NCBI GenBank assembly: GCA_903924405.1
Contig: CAIYBH010000110.1
Location: forward strand, 1-61,199
Source: an uncultured Planctomycetaceae bacterium
GTDB taxonomy: Bacteria; Planctomycetota; Planctomycetia; Planctomycetales; Planctomycetaceae
Reading direction: 5' to 3'
DNA: 61,199 nt
Below are positions 17,721-26,433 of this stretch, piece by piece. The notes below the pieces were generated by a model, which saw nothing but the letters and a program-made list of their open reading frames with translations, did not search any database and had not been told where the DNA came from. How positions within the stretch are numbered: the first letter of the stretch is position 1; every line of letters begins with the position of its first letter. The position numbers were made by a program, and so were the translations under genes.

Positions 17721-18365
17721 TCAATGCTCCGGAATCAGCATCAGGATGCTCAGCCAGAGAAATACCAACCCCGTCATGCGGTCCAGCCACCAGACTGCAC
17801 GAGGTTGGGATCTGAGCCCCTGGGAAATCCGCCCCGAAAAAAAGCCCAGCAGGCCGAATACCAGTACCGCAAGGCAGGTAAACACAAGCCCCAGCAGCGC
17901 CAGTTGCCATTCCTCATTCCCGGCAGATTCATTGACAAAGGGGGGTAAAAACGCGGTGAAAAACAAAGCGACTTTGGGGTTCACTGCGTTGGCCAGCAGC
18001 CCTTTCAGAAAGTAACCACGTGCTGATAATTCCGGCTGCAGGGGCCCCGATACACCGTCGGTCCCCGCTGACCCTGCACTGGTGCGAAGCAGTCCAATCC
18101 CAAGCCACAGCAGATACCCTGCCCCGCAGTATTTCAAAAGGCTGTAGGCGGTCGCGGATGATTTGATCACCGCGGAAACACCCAGCACTGCAAGGCTTGT
18201 GTGGAACAAACACCCCAGCCCACAACCAATTCCAAAGCACACCGCGATCCGCCAGCCCTTCGATAGCCCAAGGCTGAGCGTGGCCATCACGTCAGGTCCG
18301 GGAGCGATCGTCATCAGCAATGAGGCCGTGAGGAACTGAATCAATTGTTGCGTCGATAGTGGCAT
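17721..18365 (-). CDS. LysE/RhtB-family amino acid exporter
   Basis: A 214-aa integral membrane protein with about six hydrophobic segments and the family signature TIAPGPDVM near residues 19-27, plus LLANAVNPKVALFF in the middle, both diagnostic of LysE/RhtB translocators. They export amino acids or related small molecules by proton antiport. The gene stands alone on the minus strand; no LysR-type regulator is adjacent, so the substrate remains open. Confidence 0.88.
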   Translation of the reverse strand: MPLSTQQLIQFLTASLLMTIAPGPDVMATLSLGLSKGWRIAVCFGIGCGLGCLFHTSLAVLGVSAVIKSSATAYSLLKYCGAGYLLWLGIGLLRTSAGSAGTDGVSGPLQPELSARGYFLKGLLANAVNPKVALFFTAFLPPFVNESAGNEEWQLALLGLVFTCLAVLVFGLLGFFSGRISQGLRSQPRAVWWLDRMTGLVFLWLSILMLIPEH

Positions 18366-18680
18366 GAATCGACCTCAACACAATTCCCCGGGGATTTCCA
18401 CGGCACAGTACTGGAGTGATATTCGCCTGAGTTCAGCCGAGTTACGCACAGTCCTGGGAAACCGTTCGACCAAGTCGCCCTGATTATCCGGCCACTTGCT
18501 CACGCAGATGCAAGCAGAGTCCGCATCAGACGTCGAACCACCAGGGAGAATGACGATCTCGTGATTGGGACCGGATTGACCCCAGTGTCATCAGAGCTCA
18601 CCGGAGGCAGATGCCCTGATGGAGGCGTTCACAGGCTTGACGATTTGCATTGAGGATTCAATGCGGCTAAGTCGTATCGG
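18366..18680. other. 315-bp intergenic region, no feature recognised
   Basis: No gene, hairpin with T-run or repeat seen. Confidence 0.5.
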
Positions 18681-19184
18681 CTACTTACGGGCGTTGATTG
18701 TGGCCAGTGACGCCTGGACAAGGCGTCGCGCCTGCACGGCCCGTTCGATATTGCTGCGAAACGCTCCTGCATCAGCCACCCCGGCGAGACGGAGCAGCGT
18801 CTGACCATTCTTCGCCTTCAGCCGAATATCCGATGCGCGGAAAAATGCCTGCCCCGCCTGCTGATCGAGTTCCACGGTCTCAATCTCTGCCAAATCCACG
18901 GAATTCGTCCGCTGGCTACCCAAAGACGACCAGATCTGAACCGAACGATTGGTCAGGATGTAGCGAGATCCCAGCAAGCGAGCGAAGAACAACAAAGCAC
19001 CCAGTGGAGCGAGCAACAGGCCAAACAGCAGGTAGGAGAACTTAATCCCACACACCTTCACCGGAATGCTGTCCATCAGCCGTCCGATAAAGCGTCCCGG
19101 TACAGATGCTCCAACCGATGGAAACTCAGTCATAATCCGGGCTTCTTTGGTCGGACTGACTCCTGCTATCGCCTGCACAGACAT
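18681..19184 (-). CDS. Membrane-anchored bacterial PH-domain protein
   Basis: A 167-aa protein with a hydrophobic hairpin (FSYLLFGLLLAPLGALLFF, about residues 49-67) followed by a bacterial PH-like domain: SRYILTNRSVQIWSSLG, VDLAEIETVELDQQ, DIRLKAKNGQTLLRLAGV. This resembles YdbS/bPH2 domain proteins. Function unknown. Start codon uncertain: ATG 19184 and ATG 19133 are both possible and neither has a strong Shine-Dalgarno sequence. It lies 120 nt downstream of nuoD on the same strand. Confidence 0.7.
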   Translation of the reverse strand: MSVQAIAGVSPTKEARIMTEFPSVGASVPGRFIGRLMDSIPVKVCGIKFSYLLFGLLLAPLGALLFFARLLGSRYILTNRSVQIWSSLGSQRTNSVDLAEIETVELDQQAGQAFFRASDIRLKAKNGQTLLRLAGVADAGAFRSNIERAVQARRLVQASLATINARK

Positions 19185-19304
19185 GACACTAACCCGCTCT
19201 GGTTTCAGAAAACACTCAAACAGGAATCAACAACTGATACTGGCCAAACACACTGACCGCGTCGTCTGAGTTCCGTCAGGACATTAAAACGTCATCCATG
19301 AACT

Positions 19305-20543
19305 CTACCGGTCTATCTCACCCATCACAATGTCCAGCGATCCGACGATTGCCGGAATGTCCGCCAAAGGCACCCCTTCGCAGATCTTGTCCGTCACGGA
19401 CAGATTACAGAAACAACTGCTCTTGGCTCGTAGTCGCAACGGAGCCGCGTCTCCGTTACCGACAAGATAAAAGCCCATCTGGCCACGCGGAGATTCTGTT
19501 TCGAGGTACACCTCGTCCTTCGGCAACCTGGTGTTCATCTTGAACCCCTCACGATGCGTCCCTGCGGCCGCTTTGTATCGCGGCATTGCCTGGCGCACGA
19601 GCCGAATTGACTGGACAACCTCCATCATCCGCACGTAAAAGCGGCACCAATTGTCACCGACAATCACTTCTCGCGGCGCTTCGGCGAATGGTGCTACCGG
19701 GATCTCATATTCGTAGCCTTCGTACATCCGTGTGTATATCTGTTCGCCATCGCGGCGTAAGTCAAAGTCCACTCCACTGCCCCGCAGCACGGGTCCAGTG
19801 CAGCCGTAACTGATGGCCATCTCACGGGTCAGCACTCCCAGTCCGGCCGTGCGTTTAATGAAGATCGCATTTCGGGTCAGCAGCGTGTGGTATTCCCAGA
19901 TTCGTGGTTCCAGCCACTGTAGAAACATCTCAAGCACTTCGAGGAATGGATACCGCTCGCCCGGCTTGCGACCAGTCAGTGATGCCAGACCGTCGGGGAT
20001 CTCAATCTCTTCGGGCAGGTCATGAGTTGCCCCGCCGATCGTCAGATAACTGTAGGTCAGCCGAGCGCCGCACGCTTCTTCGAACAGATCCAGAATGATC
20101 TCACGCTCGCGGAACGCGTACAGGAACGGACTGAAGGTTCCAAGATCGAGCCCGTAGGCGCCCATCCCGACAAGGTGGCTGGCAATGCGTCCGAGCTCGG
20201 CAATCAACACTCGCAAGTGCACTGCTTTTTCACCAACCTGCATCCCAATCAATTTCTCAGTTGCCAGTGCAAACCCAAGATTCATATTCATCGCCGCGAG
20301 GTAATCCATGCGGTCGGTGTAGGGGATGTACTGCGGTGGGCTGAGATTCTCGCCGATCTTCTCGGCACAGCGATGCAGGTAGCCGATGTGCGGAGTGCAC
20401 TCGTGGACGATCTCACCGTCCGTACGGAGCAACAGCCGCAAGACACCGTGAGTGCTGGGGTGCTGGGGACCCATGTTCACCAGCATCTCGTCGGTCTGAA
20501 CGTCGAATTCCACAACTCGAGGATCTTCAATCACCAGACTCAT
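19305..20543 (-). CDS. nuoD: NADH-quinone oxidoreductase subunit D
   Basis: A 412-aa homologue of the 49-kDa subunit, full length. Visible family motifs include NMGPQHPSTHGVLR near the N-terminus (quinone-site histidine loop), GYLHRCAEKIGE, PYTDRMDYLAAM and the C-terminal SLDIVMGEIDR. With NuoB it forms the quinone-reduction chamber of complex I in the peripheral arm. Gene order is nuoA-nuoC-nuoD with nuoB absent from the usual place between A and C. It follows nuoC with a 214-nt gap, wide for an operon, but no terminator is visible. Confidence 0.97.
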   Translation of the reverse strand: MSLVIEDPRVVEFDVQTDEMLVNMGPQHPSTHGVLRLLLRTDGEIVHECTPHIGYLHRCAEKIGENLSPPQYIPYTDRMDYLAAMNMNLGFALATEKLIGMQVGEKAVHLRVLIAELGRIASHLVGMGAYGLDLGTFSPFLYAFREREIILDLFEEACGARLTYSYLTIGGATHDLPEEIEIPDGLASLTGRKPGERYPFLEVLEMFLQWLEPRIWEYHTLLTRNAIFIKRTAGLGVLTREMAISYGCTGPVLRGSGVDFDLRRDGEQIYTRMYEGYEYEIPVAPFAEAPREVIVGDNWCRFYVRMMEVVQSIRLVRQAMPRYKAAAGTHREGFKMNTRLPKDEVYLETESPRGQMGFYLVGNGDAAPLRLRAKSSCFCNLSVTDKICEGVPLADIPAIVGSLDIVMGEIDR

Positions 20544-20757
20544 TTGTCACCCGTTCTTTACTGTTCTTTCCCGGAAGACGATCTCGCCCCGGTCGACTCT
20601 GCTGTTGCCGATACCTGTTCAACACACAGTGACCACGGTGCTCTGAGGTGCTTCGTCCTCAGCCCCGATGACCCTGTTACGCTGATACTCAACCAACATT
20701 TTCAACGTTTCACTACCGCCCGATCCGCTCTCTGAATCCGCAGCGAGCTTACCGTGG

Positions 20758-21291
20758 CTACCGTCCGCGCACACCATGATATTCCAGAGGGAACTCGTAG
20801 TCCTTCCGCAAAGCATGTCCAGACCAGTCCTCCGGGCACAGAATCCTGCGAAGATTCGGATGTCCGGAGAATTCGATACCCATCAGATCGTACGCTTCGC
20901 GCTCGTGCCAGTTGGCAATACCCCAGACAGAGTTGACCGATGGAACGACCGGGAGTTGCCCGGCAACGCCGTCTTTCCAGCGTGGCACCAGAACTTTGAT
21001 CTTCAACTGAAGTCGATGCGTCATGCTTGTCAGGTGGTAAACAACTTCCACATGCGGTTCATGCCCAAACTTTGCCGCTTTTTTCGCGTCCGGTTCGAGA
21101 TAATCCACGCCGCACAGGTCGTTCAGGTGATCAAACAGCAACCGCTGGTCATCGTGCAGGAAGCGAGACACTTCCAGGATTGAATCAACGTGCACCTCGA
21201 TCCACGGATCAATCGCCCGTTTCGGCTCCGATCCCACGACCGACTGGCCAAACCGCTCGAGCAGCACTGCGTGTATCTGGTCGATGTTCAT
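20758..21291 (-). CDS. nuoC: NADH-quinone oxidoreductase subunit C
   Basis: A 177-aa homologue of the 30-kDa subunit: LLFDHLNDLCGVDYL, then the signature WHEREAYDLMGIEFSGHP and LRRILCPEDWSGHALRKDYE. It is a structural subunit of the complex I peripheral arm next to NuoD. The start at ATG 21291 gives a normal N-terminus; an in-frame extension to 21333 lacks similarity. It is a separate gene, not fused to nuoD as in E. coli. Confidence 0.96.
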   Translation of the reverse strand: MNIDQIHAVLLERFGQSVVGSEPKRAIDPWIEVHVDSILEVSRFLHDDQRLLFDHLNDLCGVDYLEPDAKKAAKFGHEPHVEVVYHLTSMTHRLQLKIKVLVPRWKDGVAGQLPVVPSVNSVWGIANWHEREAYDLMGIEFSGHPNLRRILCPEDWSGHALRKDYEFPLEYHGVRGR

Positions 21292-21403
21292 GACTTCTTT
21301 CTGCCTTCCGCCCCATGACGCAGTAGAGAGCACCGCATCATTATCGTTTCTGAACTCTACCCCAAACTGTCCGCCTTACCGCCGCAATCCGACCTCAGAG
21401 AGG

Positions 21404-21946
21404 CTACCGAGCCGGGACAACTGCGGATTGATCCGCCGCCTGGACTGATTTCTTTGTCAGGGCTCGAATCCAATCCAGGTCACCACGTTTCCAGACGTAT
21501 GCAAACCCGACCAGCAGCACACCGAAGAACACGAGGATGTCCGCCACACCCAGCCAGCCCAATTGCAGTGCCGTTTCAGCCGAGATCACTTCCGTGGCCG
21601 GCAAGTTCTCCGGGCTGACACTCAGCAGACGGGCACTCAACAGATGACGTGCTGCCTCGTCCAGACGCGTATCAGCCAGCTGCATGACACTTCCGTACAC
21701 CGATGCCCACGGGAAGAAAAAGGCAACTTCCACGTCGAAGATGATGAACAGCAGGGCCACCACGTAGAACCGCAAGTCGAACTGAATGTAACTGGAACCA
21801 ATCGCTGGCTCACCGCATTCGTAAATGGCGTCCTTTTCCGGCGTTGGCAGACGCGGACGCAACAAACGACCGACCACCAAAGGCCCCATCAGAAAGGCCG
21901 TTGCCAGAATCCCAAATATCAAAAAATGACCAACGAGATCCGTCAT
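21404..21946 (-). CDS. nuoA: NADH-quinone oxidoreductase subunit A with extended loop
   Basis: The three expected transmembrane segments are present, with the family motif YECGEPAIGSSYIQFDLRFY after TM1 and LLFIIFDVEVAFFFPWA in TM2. The protein is 180 aa, longer than the usual 115-150, because of about 45 extra residues between TM2 and TM3 (roughly 88-132, ending AETALQLGW). NuoA sits at the junction of membrane and peripheral arms. Its neighbours are nuoC downstream and a DUF2203 gene upstream. Confidence 0.94.
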   Translation of the reverse strand: MTDLVGHFLIFGILATAFLMGPLVVGRLLRPRLPTPEKDAIYECGEPAIGSSYIQFDLRFYVVALLFIIFDVEVAFFFPWASVYGSVMQLADTRLDEAARHLLSARLLSVSPENLPATEVISAETALQLGWLGVADILVFFGVLLVGFAYVWKRGDLDWIRALTKKSVQAADQSAVVPAR

Positions 21947-22038
21947 TTCCCATTACTTTCTGAACTCTGGCCCATCCACACATCCATCCAATTTCAGTGC
22001 TGACACCGGTGCCAGTCACTCCGGAAGCCCACGACAAG

Positions 22039-22488
22039 TCAGAAGGCCTGATCACTCAAACCACCGCCTGCAAACCCTGCTTCGTGCAACAACGGACGTC
22101 GCTCGGCTTCGGCACACACACTGCCATGCCAGTAGGCCAGTTCGGCCTCGCCAACACACCAGCAGTACTTCACTCGTTCGCCCGAAATCTCACCCACAAA
22201 ATCCACCGCACCGCGATCGACGTCCGCAAGGCTGCCGCCGATCTGTCGCAACTCTTTCTCATAACCTTCCATCCGCGATTCATCACGCTGAAGCTCGTGC
22301 TCCATCTGGACCACTTCCTGCTCGTAGATTGAATCCCCGGATGTTGCCGAAGGGTAGCGTTCCCGCAATGCCTCCAGCCGCTTACGGCGCATCTCAAGGT
22401 CCCGATGCAGCACCATCACATCTGACATGATCGCCCGCACCAAAGGCAGACGATTGTTCACATCTTCGATCGAGAGAACGGCGACCAT
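22039..22488 (-). CDS. DUF2203-family protein
   Basis: A 149-aa protein with an N-terminal coiled-coil-like helix (IMSDVMVLHRDLEMRRKRLE) and the C-terminal DUF2203 pattern AVDFVGEISGERVKYCWCVGE followed by AYWHG. Function is unknown. ATG 22488 is preferred because AGGAAG precedes it; the longer frame begins with TTG inside a hairpin. It sits between nuoI and nuoA on the same strand, so it is likely cotranscribed with the complex I genes. Confidence 0.8.
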   Translation of the reverse strand: MVAVLSIEDVNNRLPLVRAIMSDVMVLHRDLEMRRKRLEALRERYPSATSGDSIYEQEVVQMEHELQRDESRMEGYEKELRQIGGSLADVDRGAVDFVGEISGERVKYCWCVGEAELAYWHGSVCAEAERRPLLHEAGFAGGGLSDQAF

Positions 22489-22502
22489 CTTGCACTTCCT
22501 GG

Positions 22503-22520
22503 CACCCTTGAACAAGGGTG
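22503..22520. other. Hairpin just upstream of the DUF2203 ribosome binding site
   Basis: CACCCTT-GAAC-AAGGGTG is a perfect 7-bp stem with a 4-nt loop, next to eight A on the plus strand. Read on the minus strand the T-run precedes the stem, so it is not a standard terminator for nuoI; it would lie immediately 5' of the AGGAAG sequence of the DUF2203 gene. Confidence 0.5.
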
Positions 22521-22573
22521 AAAAAAAAGCCGTTCAGGTTCAAAGCACCGACTCACCACCCTGCGAATCTGCT

Positions 22574-23125
22574 CTAGTGCTCCGCCCCGGCGAATTCAAA
22601 CGGACTTGGCTCACCCTTGACCCAGACTGGCTGGTGCAGGACTTTGGATTCTGCCACGACAGCAGGATTCAACGTCGCTTTGCCCCACGCAATCTGCAGT
22701 GGCAACCGAGCGTAATCCACGATACACCCGTCACGACTGAAGCAACTGAGGTCGTAGTTGGACCCCATGAAAATGCAGTCCACCGGACAAGGCTCCACAC
22801 ACAATGCACAGAACATGCATTTCGTGTAGTCGATTGTGAACCCATTGATACGGAAACCCTTACCAACCGGGCTTTTCTCTTTGTCAATGTAAATGCAGTC
22901 CACCGGGCAGGCCGCGGCACATTTTTCACAGCCAATACACGTGGTCAGGTCAAAACGATGAAAGCCCCGATAACGCGGCTTCACCTTCACCGGAACCTCA
23001 GGATACTCGTACACCTCTGCAAATGACCGACGATTGTACGTCCGAACCATCGTCAGCAGGGTGACATACATCCCCTGGAGTACAGTAAAGACTGCCATCC
23101 AGACATTGCGAAACCACATGAACAT
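22574..23125 (-). CDS. nuoI: NADH-quinone oxidoreductase subunit I (2x[4Fe-4S] ferredoxin)
   Basis: A 183-aa protein with two classical [4Fe-4S] motifs: C63-C66-C69-C73 ([12 protein letters not shown]) and C103-C106-C109-C113 ([12 protein letters not shown]), carrying the N6a/N6b clusters of complex I. The N-terminal amphipathic stretch ([20 protein letters not shown]) fits membrane association. Start at 23125 is preferred; a longer frame to 23308 adds no homologous sequence. It is 85 nt upstream of DUF2203 and nuoA, an unusual order. Confidence 0.95.
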   Translation of the reverse strand: MFMWFRNVWMAVFTVLQGMYVTLLTMVRTYNRRSFAEVYEYPEVPVKVKPRYRGFHRFDLTTCIGCEKCAAACPVDCIYIDKEKSPVGKGFRINGFTIDYTKCMFCALCVEPCPVDCIFMGSNYDLSCFSRDGCIVDYARLPLQIAWGKATLNPAVVAESKVLHQPVWVKGEPSPFEFAGAEH

Positions 23126-23341
23126 CGGCAACGATCTCCGGTCGCATCTAGCCCTCAGGTTCCGCAGGGAACCCGCCGTCGAATCAACTTCTTTGATTAT
23201 AGGGTTACGCCAACCAGACGCAACCAGCCAGCCACCCCTCTTGACGTTGGGAAGCCCCGATTGTTCAGGAAACCGCTGCATCATGCGGCTTTTTCGCAGT
23301 CTGCCCAACCCGCCTTACCGCTCCACGAAGTCCCGCCCACC

Positions 23342-25183
23342 TCATAACCGTGTTCGAGCGTGGTCCAGTAACCGCTGGAAATACTCGTCTTTCCCCACGT
23401 TCTTCACTTCGGGAACAAATCGCCGACAAATCTCGGCCCCCGCTTCGTCTACCTCCCGAATTGCTGCCTGACGCAAGAACACGTCCGTCGAGTTCAGGGC
23501 CTTCTCAATTTCAGGAGCCGCCTCGTCGAGCTGACCCGCCCGGGCCAGCCCGATCGCTCCCAGTAACCGAATGGCCGGTTCAGAATTCCCCAGAGCCACC
23601 CGAAAGTCCGCCACCGATTCCCGCAATTTGCTCCCGTGAATTCGTCCGAGCAGATTCCACCAGTACACAACGCGGTCATCGTCCCACACCGCGGCAAGGG
23701 AATCTTCCTCTGGTGCCCGTGCAGCCGCTTTCGCCGCTTCCAGAATTCTCTTCCACCGCACTTGTCCGTCCGACACCGTAAAAATTGCCCCACGCACTCC
23801 CCCATACGGTCGTGCTTCCTCGTCCAGCAGAACTTCCGGGATCACATGCACATCCAGCACCGACTCCTGCCAACGATCACATTCCGCACGCATTTCGTCC
23901 AGTACCGTCCGCAGTCCCTCTTGCCCTGCCAGATTCGTCTGCTCCCACGGATCCGCCGTCAGATCGTACAGCTCTTCTGCCGCCCTCGGCCTGAACCATT
24001 GCCCATTGCTGTCCGGCAGTGTCCCGGCCGCCTGCATCTGACGCATGGCTTTCATCGTTTCGTTCTGTTCGCCATAGCTGACGTGCTGCAATGCCGGATA
24101 CCACGGCATCAGATTGCGCACATATCGATACTGCCGGGAACGTACGCTGCGGACAAGATCCTGTCGCTCGTCCAGCCGATCACGCGCTCCGTAAATCCAC
24201 CGATATCCCGCGTGCTGAGATTCCCCGAGCAACGAACTCCCCTGCATGTGGTCCGGTCGGGGGACTCCGGCCAGCTCCAGCACCGTGGGGCCAAGGTCCA
24301 GCAGGCTCACCAGACGCTCATCCTTTACACCGGATTGCAACACCCCCGTCTGCTGCCGAAATCGTTCCGGAATCCGCATCAGCAGCGGAACGCGTGTGCC
24401 TGAGTCATAGGTCCAGCGTTTGGCCCGCGGAAGTCCGTCGCCGTGGTCCGACCAGAACATGACAATGGTCCGTTCCGATTCCCCCGCGTCTTCCAACTCC
24501 CGCAGCAGCTCCCCTACGCGCTGATCCATGACCGTGATCAGGTCTCTGAGCCTTGCCTGGTCCTCACGCGCAGCCGCTGTGTCCGGATAAATCGGCGGTA
24601 CTTCCATCTGCGCGGGGTTCTGTCTTGCGGTTTCCGGCAGGTCCCGTACCACCGCTTCCCAGCCCGTGGGCCAGACCTTGCTTTCATGTGTCATCGCAAG
24701 ATTGAAGACCGCGAAGAACGGCTGATCCGCACGCTTCCGATGCTTCCAGTGAGCCCTGCTGGAGTTCTCGTCCCAGACGTCCTGCTCTTTCCATTCCAGG
24801 TTGTAGTCCGTCTTGCTGTTATTGGTGCAGAAGTAACCCGCGTCCCGCAACAGTGATGGAAACAGGCGGACGTGCGCCGGCAGCCGCACTTTCGATCGCA
24901 TATGGTTCGCTCCAAGTGTGATCGGTGACATGCCCGTAATAATCCCGGTCCGGCTGGGAGCACAGACGCCATGGCAGGAAAACGCATGCGTGAACAGGAT
25001 CCCTTCACTTGCCATCTGGTCGAGGTGCGGAGTTCCTGCGTGTCGGTCTCCATAGCAACCCAGGTGCGGGCTGATGTCTTCGCAACTGATCCACAGAATG
25101 TTGGGGCGCTGTTCGTCGCCCAATGCAATTACCGAACCCAGTGACCAGAGCACCAGCAGTATTCCGAACGCCTGTCGCCACAT
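23342..25183 (-). CDS. Secreted sulfatase with C-terminal helical repeat region
   Basis: A 613-aa protein with a signal peptide, the metal site ILWISCEDISP near the N-terminus, and the formylglycine motif C74-A-P-S-R (HGVCAPSRTGIITG). It resembles heparan-N-sulfatase-type members (SHLGCYGD-like loop, SDHGDGLPRAKRW). After the catalytic domain a helical stretch from about residue 475 (LGNSEPAIRLLGAIGLARAG, LNSTDVFLRQAAIREV) looks like HEAT repeats, a common planctomycete addition. ATG 25183 has GGAG upstream; GTG 25189 is a weaker alternative. Not in an evident operon. Confidence 0.9.
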   Translation of the reverse strand: MWRQAFGILLVLWSLGSVIALGDEQRPNILWISCEDISPHLGCYGDRHAGTPHLDQMASEGILFTHAFSCHGVCAPSRTGIITGMSPITLGANHMRSKVRLPAHVRLFPSLLRDAGYFCTNNSKTDYNLEWKEQDVWDENSSRAHWKHRKRADQPFFAVFNLAMTHESKVWPTGWEAVVRDLPETARQNPAQMEVPPIYPDTAAAREDQARLRDLITVMDQRVGELLRELEDAGESERTIVMFWSDHGDGLPRAKRWTYDSGTRVPLLMRIPERFRQQTGVLQSGVKDERLVSLLDLGPTVLELAGVPRPDHMQGSSLLGESQHAGYRWIYGARDRLDERQDLVRSVRSRQYRYVRNLMPWYPALQHVSYGEQNETMKAMRQMQAAGTLPDSNGQWFRPRAAEELYDLTADPWEQTNLAGQEGLRTVLDEMRAECDRWQESVLDVHVIPEVLLDEEARPYGGVRGAIFTVSDGQVRWKRILEAAKAAARAPEEDSLAAVWDDDRVVYWWNLLGRIHGSKLRESVADFRVALGNSEPAIRLLGAIGLARAGQLDEAAPEIEKALNSTDVFLRQAAIREVDEAGAEICRRFVPEVKNVGKDEYFQRLLDHARTRL

Positions 25184-25323
25184 CTCCACGCTCCACTCTG
25201 AGTCGGTTAGTCACCTGTCGTTTCTGTCCGCAACACTCCACAGCCGGCCCCCGCCCAACACACTCATCGGCCCCGTTGATCCCGGCAGGCAATCGGACGG
25301 GAACGACTGCCGGATGAAATTGC

Positions 25324-26229
25324 TCAGCCGCCGGCCCGCTGTTCCATACGCTCCGCCAGCCAGTGCCCCAGAGATGTCTGCAGCGGCTCACTTGTCAGAA
25401 TTCGCCGGTAACTGATGCCCATCGCACCGCATTCCTTCTGCAGCGTCTCACTGAATTGCTGATACTGCTGCAGGTATTCCTGTCGCAGTCGTACGGGGTC
25501 CACCAGCAATTGATCCCCCGCGCGCTCAAGACTGCAGAACTGAGTCGGCCGGTCGAAGGGAAACTCCTCCTCTTCCGGGGCCGCGATGCGCAGAATGGCC
25601 ACTTCGTGCCGGGCATGCCGACAACGCTGCAGAACACGAAGAAGTGACTGTGGGGAGTCGAAACAGTCGCTGATCAGGATGATCAGACTTCGCCGCGGAA
25701 TCCCCGGCAACAGGGATTCGAGGACGGACGACAGGGATGTTTCCTGTCCGGGGACCGTCCCTTCCAGAACCTCCACCATTCTTCGAAAGGTGTCCCGGTT
25801 GCTGGTGGCCTTGATCGTCTGACGTGTTCGCGTGTCGAAGGTCGTCAGCCCAACGGCATCTCGCTGAGACAGCAGCAACCACGCCAGCGATGCGGCGATC
25901 AGTCGGGCATAACGAAACTTGCTGATGTGTCGCCCGGCATAGCCCATGCTGCCGCTGGCATCGACCAGCAGGTGGGCACGAAGGTTTGTCTCGTCTTCAA
26001 ACTCTTTGACGTAATACCGTCCGGTCTTGCCGAACGCACGCCAATCAATATGCCGAATCTCGTCGCCGGGGTAGTACTCACGATGTTCCACGAACTCGAC
26101 GCTGGAGCCTTTGAAGGGACTGCGATGGCGGCCCATCATCACCCCTTCAACCAGCTGACGCGCTATCAGCTCAAGACCGCCAAACTGGACCAATTCCAGC
26201 GGATTCTCTGGTAGTTGTCTTTCAGCCAT
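25324..26229 (-). CDS. DUF58-domain protein (VWA-like)
   Basis: A 301-aa cytoplasmic protein: N-terminal DUF58 signature (EYYPGDEIRHIDWRAFGKTG) followed by a von Willebrand A-like domain with MIDAS D90-A-S92-G-S94 (LLVDASGSMG) and SLIILISDCFD. In most genomes DUF58 genes accompany a MoxR AAA+ ATPase and act in protein or metal-centre assembly; neither a moxR gene nor further VWA genes lie next to this copy. Start by ORF length and the typical N-terminus. Confidence 0.87.
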   Translation of the reverse strand: MAERQLPENPLELVQFGGLELIARQLVEGVMMGRHRSPFKGSSVEFVEHREYYPGDEIRHIDWRAFGKTGRYYVKEFEDETNLRAHLLVDASGSMGYAGRHISKFRYARLIAASLAWLLLSQRDAVGLTTFDTRTRQTIKATSNRDTFRRMVEVLEGTVPGQETSLSSVLESLLPGIPRRSLIILISDCFDSPQSLLRVLQRCRHARHEVAILRIAAPEEEEFPFDRPTQFCSLERAGDQLLVDPVRLRQEYLQQYQQFSETLQKECGAMGISYRRILTSEPLQTSLGHWLAERMEQRAGG

Positions 26230-26433
26230 GGTCCGCCCGTCAGCCGCGTCACTGAGGTCTGTGTTGGCGCACGCTTACCATACGACGTGCCCTCTGCAAC
26301 ACATTACTGAATTTCGCGGCATTTTTCCCTCGGAAACCGGTCAGAATCCGGGGAAATCAAGGGCATCGCGGATTGCCATGAGCTCCCGCGGTCACACGAC
26401 GTTCCCTCTGGCTGTCCGGTTGTCTGGCAGGAC

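Noticed and set aside
20022..20735. 237-codon plus-strand frame over nuoD
   Set aside because: Shadow of the conserved nuoD coding strand.
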